A DNA stretch of 18,236 nt, from assembly GCA_964609975.1 (NCBI GenBank), contig CAZSTR010000033.1:1-18236 (forward strand). The letters are read 5' to 3'. The DNA is from UBA5905 sp964609975. GTDB taxonomy: Bacteria; Bacillota; Clostridia; Oscillospirales; Acutalibacteraceae. The first letter of the stretch is position 1. Each line of letters opens with the position of its first letter. The translations under genes were made by a program, and so were the position numbers. This document shows positions 14,727-18,236 of the stretch, piece by piece. The notes beneath the pieces are model-generated. The model saw only the letters and a list, made by a program, of their open reading frames with translations. It was not told the origin of the DNA and made no database searches.

Positions 14727-16064
14727 TTATGACCATTCCCGGTCGTTGGAAAATTCCCGATTCCATTCCTCCGTCGGCTCAAAGAAGCCGGGGATTTCCG
14801 GGTTGATATGCTCTCTCAGCACCTCTTCGTTCAGCTCGTCGAAGCCGAGACCGGGCTTTTCGGGAACGGTGATGAAGCCGTTTTCGAAAAGCGGGTTGGG
14901 AATTCCCGTGACCATATCCGCCCACCAGGGCACATCCACCGAATGGAACTCCAGCGCCAAAACATTGTGCATGGCCGCCGCCGTATGCACCGCCGCCAGA
15001 CAGGCCACCGGGCTTTCCGCCATGTGAATGGCGGTGGCAACGCCGTTTTCATCCGCAATGTCTGCGATTTTTTTCAGCTCCAGAGCGCCGCCGCAGGTGA
15101 GAATGTCCGGATGAATCACCGACACGCCGCCGGCCTTGATGAGATGCTCGAAGCCCTCCTTGAGATAAATATCCTCGCCGGTGCAAATCGGAATGGTGGT
15201 GCTGTTTTTCAGCCGCACATACTGATCGGTATACATCCAGGGCACCATGTCCTCCAGCCAGGCCAGGTTATACGGCTCCATACGCCGGGCGAAGCGGATG
15301 CAATCCTCCACGCACACATGGCCGAAATGGTCAATGGCCAGCGGCACCTCATAACCAATCACTTCCCGCACCTCGCGGACATAATTTTCCAGATAATCCA
15401 GACCCTTTTCCGTCAAGTGGATACCCGTATGGGGATGGGCGGTGGTGACGATGGAATAGCTTTTCTGGTGGCGCACCATGTCGGCGGTGACCGAGCCGCC
15501 CTGCACATTGAGAATGTGGGAGGCGTATGTTTTCATGTCGTCGATGAAGCCCAGAGGCGCATTCAGCGTGCCCGGCTCATCCAGCAAAAGGCCGATTCCC
15601 AAATCCATTTTCAGGAAGGTGAAGCCCATTTCCATGCGTTTTTTCAGCGCGAGTCCCATATCGTGGCCGGTGTGCTTTCCGTCCACATCCGTGTCGCAAT
15701 ACACCCGTATCTTGTCCCGGAACTTTCCGCCCAGCAGCTGATACATCGGCACGCCATAGGCTTTGCCGGCCAAATCCCACAGGGCGATTTCGATACCGGA
15801 CACGCCGCCACCCTGCCGGGAAGCGCCGCCGAACTGCTTGATTTTCCGGAAAATCCGATCCACATTGCAGGGGTTCTCGCCGAGAATGCGGCTTTTGAGC
15901 ATCAGGGCATAGGTTTTGCTGGATGCGTCCCGCACCTCGCCATAGCCGGTGATACCCTGATTCGTCATAATTTTCAAAATCGTGCACCGCTTGGGCGCGT
16001 CCACAATGTCCACAAAGCGCATGTCGGTGATACGAAGCTCCGAGGGAGCCGAGCAAGTGTTCAT
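14727..16064 (-). CDS. Enolase-superfamily sugar-acid dehydratase (mandelate racemase/muconate lactonizing type)
   Basis: A 445-residue protein with the N-terminal capping domain (TILKIMTNQGITGYGEV, 28-44; IALWDLAGKAYGVPMYQLLGG starting at 93) and a modified TIM barrel. Mg ligands are Asp245 (AIDHFGH), Glu271 (WLEDM) and Glu297 (CTGED). Lys152 (FLKMD) sits on the second strand, and Asp320 (HPDIL) plus His347 (AIHMA) form the Asp-His dyad of mandelate-racemase-like acid-sugar dehydratases. About 80 residues between Lys152 and Asp245 form a long insertion, as in mannonate-dehydratase-type members. The start at ATG 16064 follows GGAGG by about 9 bases; 13 further upstream codons lack a site. It is the first gene of the operon, and its probable product is a 2-keto-3-deoxy acid for the kinase and aldolase downstream. 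Confidence 0.85.
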   Translation of the reverse strand: MNTCSAPSELRITDMRFVDIVDAPKRCTILKIMTNQGITGYGEVRDASSKTYALMLKSRILGENPCNVDRIFRKIKQFGGASRQGGGVSGIEIALWDLAGKAYGVPMYQLLGGKFRDKIRVYCDTDVDGKHTGHDMGLALKKRMEMGFTFLKMDLGIGLLLDEPGTLNAPLGFIDDMKTYASHILNVQGGSVTADMVRHQKSYSIVTTAHPHTGIHLTEKGLDYLENYVREVREVIGYEVPLAIDHFGHVCVEDCIRFARRMEPYNLAWLEDMVPWMYTDQYVRLKNSTTIPICTGEDIYLKEGFEHLIKAGGVSVIHPDILTCGGALELKKIADIADENGVATAIHMAESPVACLAAVHTAAAMHNVLALEFHSVDVPWWADMVTGIPNPLFENGFITVPEKPGLGFDELNEEVLREHINPEIPGFFEPTEEWNREFSNDREWS

Positions 16065-16092
16065 GATTTTTAACCTCCAAACCGTTTTTCGA

Positions 16093-16121
16093 TTGACAAA
16101 CACGAAAAATCGCCGTACAAT
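16093..16121 (+). promoter_or_regulatory. Promoter of the AraC-family regulator
   Basis: A consensus TTGACA (16093-16098) is followed by exactly 17 bases and TACAAT (16116-16121). Transcription would start near 16128, giving a leader of about 75 nt that contains both direct repeats. Confidence 0.8.
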
Positions 16122-16129
16122 CTATGTAT

Positions 16130-16158
16130 ATTCTAAACGCTATCCCCTGTTCTTTTCA
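16130..16158 (-). promoter_or_regulatory. Candidate activator-dependent promoter of the sugar-acid operon
   Basis: The minus strand offers TAGAAT (16130-16135) as -10 and, 17 bases upstream, TGAAAA (16153-16158) as a poor -35. Direct repeats begin 2-3 bases upstream of that -35, where an AraC-type activator would contact RNA polymerase. The start (near 16123) lies next to the oppositely directed regulator promoter, so the two would compete. A TATAAT at 16167-16172 inside the repeat is an alternative -10. Confidence 0.4.
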
Positions 16159-16160
16159 TC

Positions 16161-16191
16161 AGCTATATTATACAATTTGCAAACTATATTA
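16161..16191. promoter_or_regulatory. Two direct repeats spaced 21 bp, probable AraC-type operator
   Basis: AGCTATATTA (16161-16170) and AACTATATTA (16182-16191) agree in 9 of 10 bases and start exactly 21 bp apart, two helical turns. Tandem half-sites at this spacing are the normal target of AraC-family dimers. The second copy runs into the ribosome binding site of the regulator gene, so binding could also limit its own expression. Confidence 0.55.
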
Positions 16192-16203
16192 CGGAGGATA
16201 CCT

Positions 16204-17076
16204 ATGATTGAGGACATTGGAGAAATTCGGGACGCCGCCGAGCGTCCGTTATTGAAGATGTGGAGCGTATCGGTTCCAGCCGGAAAACGGGCGCCCCGCC
16301 TGCACAGCCACATCGCCTTCGAATTCACCTTCGCCTGCGAAGGGAGCGGAATTTATAGCGTCGGCGAACGGGAGCATCCGATTCGCCCCGGCGACCTGTT
16401 CGTCTTTTCCAGCAATGAGCGTCACTGCATCACCTCGGTGGACGCCGGCGGGTTGCGCTTTCTGAATCTCCATTTTGACCCCAGCTATCTATGGGGACGC
16501 ACGAAGGACAGCCTGTCTCCGGAAAACTTCAATTTCTGCTTTTCCCACAGCCCCCGCTTCGAAAACCGCATCCCCGCCAGAAAAAGCGACCCGCTGAGTC
16601 GTCGACTTTTCGAAATCGCCGACGCCCTGCGGGAGCAGCAGCCGGAATACGCGCTAATGGTGAAAAGCCTGCTCAATATTCTGGTGATTGAGCTGATTCG
16701 CCATCACGCATATGCCGCCGGCATGACCGCCCTGAACACGGAGCGCTCCAGCCTCATCCGCAGCACCATTCATTATATCGACGACCACCTGGCCGAGCCG
16801 ATTTCGCTGGCCACACTGGCGGAAAACGCCGGCATGACCCCCACCTATTTTTCGACGCTTTTTCATACCCTCACGGGTATCCGCTTGTGGGACTATATCC
16901 ACACCCGGCGAATCGAAGCCGCTATGCAGCTTTTGAAAACCCAGCCGGACAGCAATGTGCTGGACATCGCCGTTCGCTGTGGCTTCAACAACACCGCAAA
17001 CTTCAACAAGCGCTTCAAAAAGGTGACCGGCATCACTCCCAGCGCCTACCGCCAGTCGAAGGAATTCATCATTTGA
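16204..17076 (+). CDS. AraC-family transcriptional regulator
   Basis: A 290-residue regulator, the only plus-strand gene here. The N-terminal cupin-like sensor domain (about 15-95) shows PRLHSHIAFEFTFACEG, then RPGDLFVFSSNERHCI, a fold used to bind sugars. The C-terminal AraC DNA-binding domain spans about 184-286, with helix-turn-helix 1 in ISLATLAENAGMTPTYFSTLF (starting at 200) and helix-turn-helix 2 in VLDIAVRCGFNNTANFNKRF (252-271), closing with GITPSAYR (276-283). The start is ATG 16204 behind ACGGAGG; longer frames upstream cross the promoter. It diverges from the sugar-acid operon and very probably controls it, most likely as an activator responding to a sugar or sugar acid. Confidence 0.92.
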   Translation: MIEDIGEIRDAAERPLLKMWSVSVPAGKRAPRLHSHIAFEFTFACEGSGIYSVGEREHPIRPGDLFVFSSNERHCITSVDAGGLRFLNLHFDPSYLWGRTKDSLSPENFNFCFSHSPRFENRIPARKSDPLSRRLFEIADALREQQPEYALMVKSLLNILVIELIRHHAYAAGMTALNTERSSLIRSTIHYIDDHLAEPISLATLAENAGMTPTYFSTLFHTLTGIRLWDYIHTRRIEAAMQLLKTQPDSNVLDIAVRCGFNNTANFNKRFKKVTGITPSAYRQSKEFII

Positions 17077-17092
17077 CACAGTTCAACACAAA

Positions 17093-17138
17093 AAAGCCCA
17101 TCCCGGACGAATCAGCAGATTCATCCGGGATGGGCTTT
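17093..17138. terminator. Shared hairpin terminator between groEL and the AraC-type regulator
   Basis: Two 21-base arms (17093-17113 and 17118-17138) pair around an AGCA loop; the core is GCCCATCCCGGA. The only imperfection is C-A on the plus strand but G-U on the minus strand, and the minus strand continues in TTTTTT while the plus strand has only a short T-run. It is therefore a strong terminator for groEL and a weaker one for the regulator. Confidence 0.88.
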
Positions 17139-17170
17139 CGTTATCCTCGGTTATTTCGGCGCGGACCTTA

Positions 17171-18236
17171 TCAATACATTCCGTCCATGCCGCCACCGGC
17201 CGCGGGAGCAGCAGGCGGCACCGGCTCTTTCTTGTCGGCCACAAGACTCTCGGTGGTCAGCACCATCGCCGCCACAGAAGCCGCGTTCTGCAGAGCGGAA
17301 CGAGTCACCTTCGTGGGATCGACGATTCCGGCCGCGAACATATCCACGAACTCCTCGGTAGCGAAGTTGAAGCCATAGTTCACCTTGTTGGCGGAGCGAA
17401 TCTTGTCGATGATGACGCTACCCTCCAGACCGGCATTGACCGCAATCTGGCGCACCGGCTCCTCGATCGCGCGCAGCACGATCTTCACGCCGGTCTTCTC
17501 GTCGCCGTCCTTCTCGTCCAGCATCGGCATCAACACCTTCGAGGCGTTGATGAGCGCCACGCCGCCGCCGGCCACCAGGCCTTCCTCAACCGCTGCCTTC
17601 GTGGCCGCCAAAGCATCCTCGATGCGCAGCTTTTTCTCCTTCATCTCCACCTCGGTGGCCGCGCCGGCCTTGATGACGGCCACGCCGCCGGCCAGCTTCG
17701 CCAGCCGCTCCTGCAGCTTCTCCCGGTCAAAATCGGAGGTGGTGGACTCAATCTGGTTGCGAATCTGCGCCACACGAGCCTTGATGGCATCGGAATCGCC
17801 CATGCCGTTGACGATGACCGTGTTCTCCTTGGTCACCTTCACCTGTCCGGCGCGACCCAGCATCGCCACAGACGCATCCTTCAGCTCCAGACCCAGTTCC
17901 TCGGAAATCACCTGGCCACCGGTGAGCACAGCGATATCCTGCAGCATCTCCTTGCGGCGGTCGCCGAAGCCGGGGGCTTTCACAGCGACGCAGGTGAAGG
18001 TACCACGCAGGCGGTTCACGATCAGTGTGGACAGAGCTTCGCCTTCCACATCCTCCGCCACGATGACCAGCTTCTTGCCGGACTGGAGAATCTGCTCCAG
18101 TAGAGGCAGAATGTCCTGAATGTTGGAAATCTTGCGGTCGGTGATGAGCAGATAAGCATCGTCGATAACCGCTTCCATCTTGTCGGTGTCGGTAACCATA
18201 TAGGGGGTGATATAGCCCCGGTCGAACTGCATACCC
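17171..18236 (-). CDS. groL: Chaperonin GroEL (C-terminal two thirds, start outside the window)
   Basis: About 354 residues of the 60-kDa chaperonin, entering at GMQFDRGYITPYM (near residue 190 of the full protein) and running through the apical domain into the intermediate and equatorial domains. The segment RIEDALAATKAAVEEG includes the aspartate corresponding to the ATPase residue Asp398 of E. coli, and AGGGVALINA follows. The protein ends with a Gly/Met tail GGGMDGMY, shorter than the GGM repeats of E. coli. GroEL forms the double-ring ATP-driven folding chamber with GroES; groES would be expected upstream, outside the window. It ends 33 bases before the shared terminator. Confidence 0.97.
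   Translation of the reverse strand, partial: GMQFDRGYITPYMVTDTDKMEAVIDDAYLLITDRKISNIQDILPLLEQILQSGKKLVIVAEDVEGEALSTLIVNRLRGTFTCVAVKAPGFGDRRKEMLQDIAVLTGGQVISEELGLELKDASVAMLGRAGQVKVTKENTVIVNGMGDSDAIKARVAQIRNQIESTTSDFDREKLQERLAKLAGGVAVIKAGAATEVEMKEKKLRIEDALAATKAAVEEGLVAGGGVALINASKVLMPMLDEKDGDEKTGVKIVLRAIEEPVRQIAVNAGLEGSVIIDKIRSANKVNYGFNFATEEFVDMFAAGIVDPTKVTRSALQNAASVAAMVLTTESLVADKKEPVPPAAPAAGGGMDGMY

Noticed and set aside
12492..14732. A 746-codon open frame on the plus strand
   Set aside because: It lies antisense to the GH10, RraA and aldolase genes, which have clear motifs and ribosome binding sites. The translation has no recognisable domain, is His/Arg/Gln-rich as antisense frames are, and its start has no ribosome binding site.
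14808..16073. A 421-codon plus-strand open frame
   Set aside because: Antisense of the dehydratase, which carries all its metal ligands; composition is that of a complementary frame.
16015..16203. Longer start for the AraC-type regulator upstream of 16204
   Set aside because: That frame crosses the TTGACA/TACAAT promoter and the end of the divergent gene; ATG 16204 has ACGGAGG at proper distance and fits the family N-terminus.
1..18236. CRISPR arrays, tRNA or rRNA genes, insertion sequences, toxin-antitoxin or phage genes
   Set aside because: I looked for regularly spaced repeats, cloverleaf-like segments, conserved rRNA stretches and transposase or integrase motifs and saw none.

Overview
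The window looks like a chromosomal segment of a fairly GC-rich Gram-positive, spore-forming Firmicute of the Clostridia type. This is inferred from the tig-clpP pair, the rplS / lepB / rbgA / rnhB / yraN neighbourhood, a YlmC/YmxH-type sporulation PRC-barrel gene, AGGAGG-type ribosome binding sites before nearly every gene, and TATAAT promoters in AT-rich gaps. I cannot name a genus. All genes except one AraC-type regulator lie on the minus strand, so the window is best read from right to left.

Housekeeping at the right end (17171-18236): the C-terminal two thirds of groEL, ending at a strong hairpin terminator shared with the convergent regulator.

Accessory region (9148-17076): a plus-strand AraC-family regulator diverges from a tight seven-gene minus-strand operon. 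In transcription order it holds an enolase-superfamily (mandelate racemase type) sugar-acid dehydratase, a cytoplasmic GH10 glycoside hydrolase, an enlarged RraA-family protein, a KDPG-type aldolase, a PfkB-family 2-keto-3-deoxygluconate kinase, a beta-propeller lactonase and an SDR oxidoreductase. Together these could form a complete oxidative route: glycan fragment, then sugar, then sugar lactone (SDR), aldonate (lactonase), 2-keto-3-deoxy acid (dehydratase), its 6-phosphate (kinase), and finally pyruvate plus glyceraldehyde 3-phosphate (aldolase). The substrate is unknown, and no transporter or uronate isomerase is present. The regulator/operon gap carries two 10-bp direct repeats (9 of 10 bases identical) spaced exactly 21 bp, the geometry expected for an AraC-family operator. 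This cluster is the most interesting part of the window.

Middle (8208-9074): ylmC/ymxH-like gene, then rplS (L19) with a very good promoter, a structured leader of about 130 nt and an intrinsic terminator.

Left-middle (1824-8057): an eight-gene operon with its own promoter: two tandem signal peptidase I genes, rbgA, rnhB, yraN, an M19 dipeptidase, threonine synthase and a metallophosphoesterase, mostly with overlapping or nearly touching ends. It combines ribosome maturation, protein secretion, RNA/DNA housekeeping and amino acid metabolism.

Left end (1-1676): trigger factor followed by the first 95 codons of clpP, with a hairpin-rich 102-base gap between them. No rRNA, tRNA, CRISPR array, insertion sequence or prophage gene was seen. 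No gap without a gene is longer than about 300 bases.
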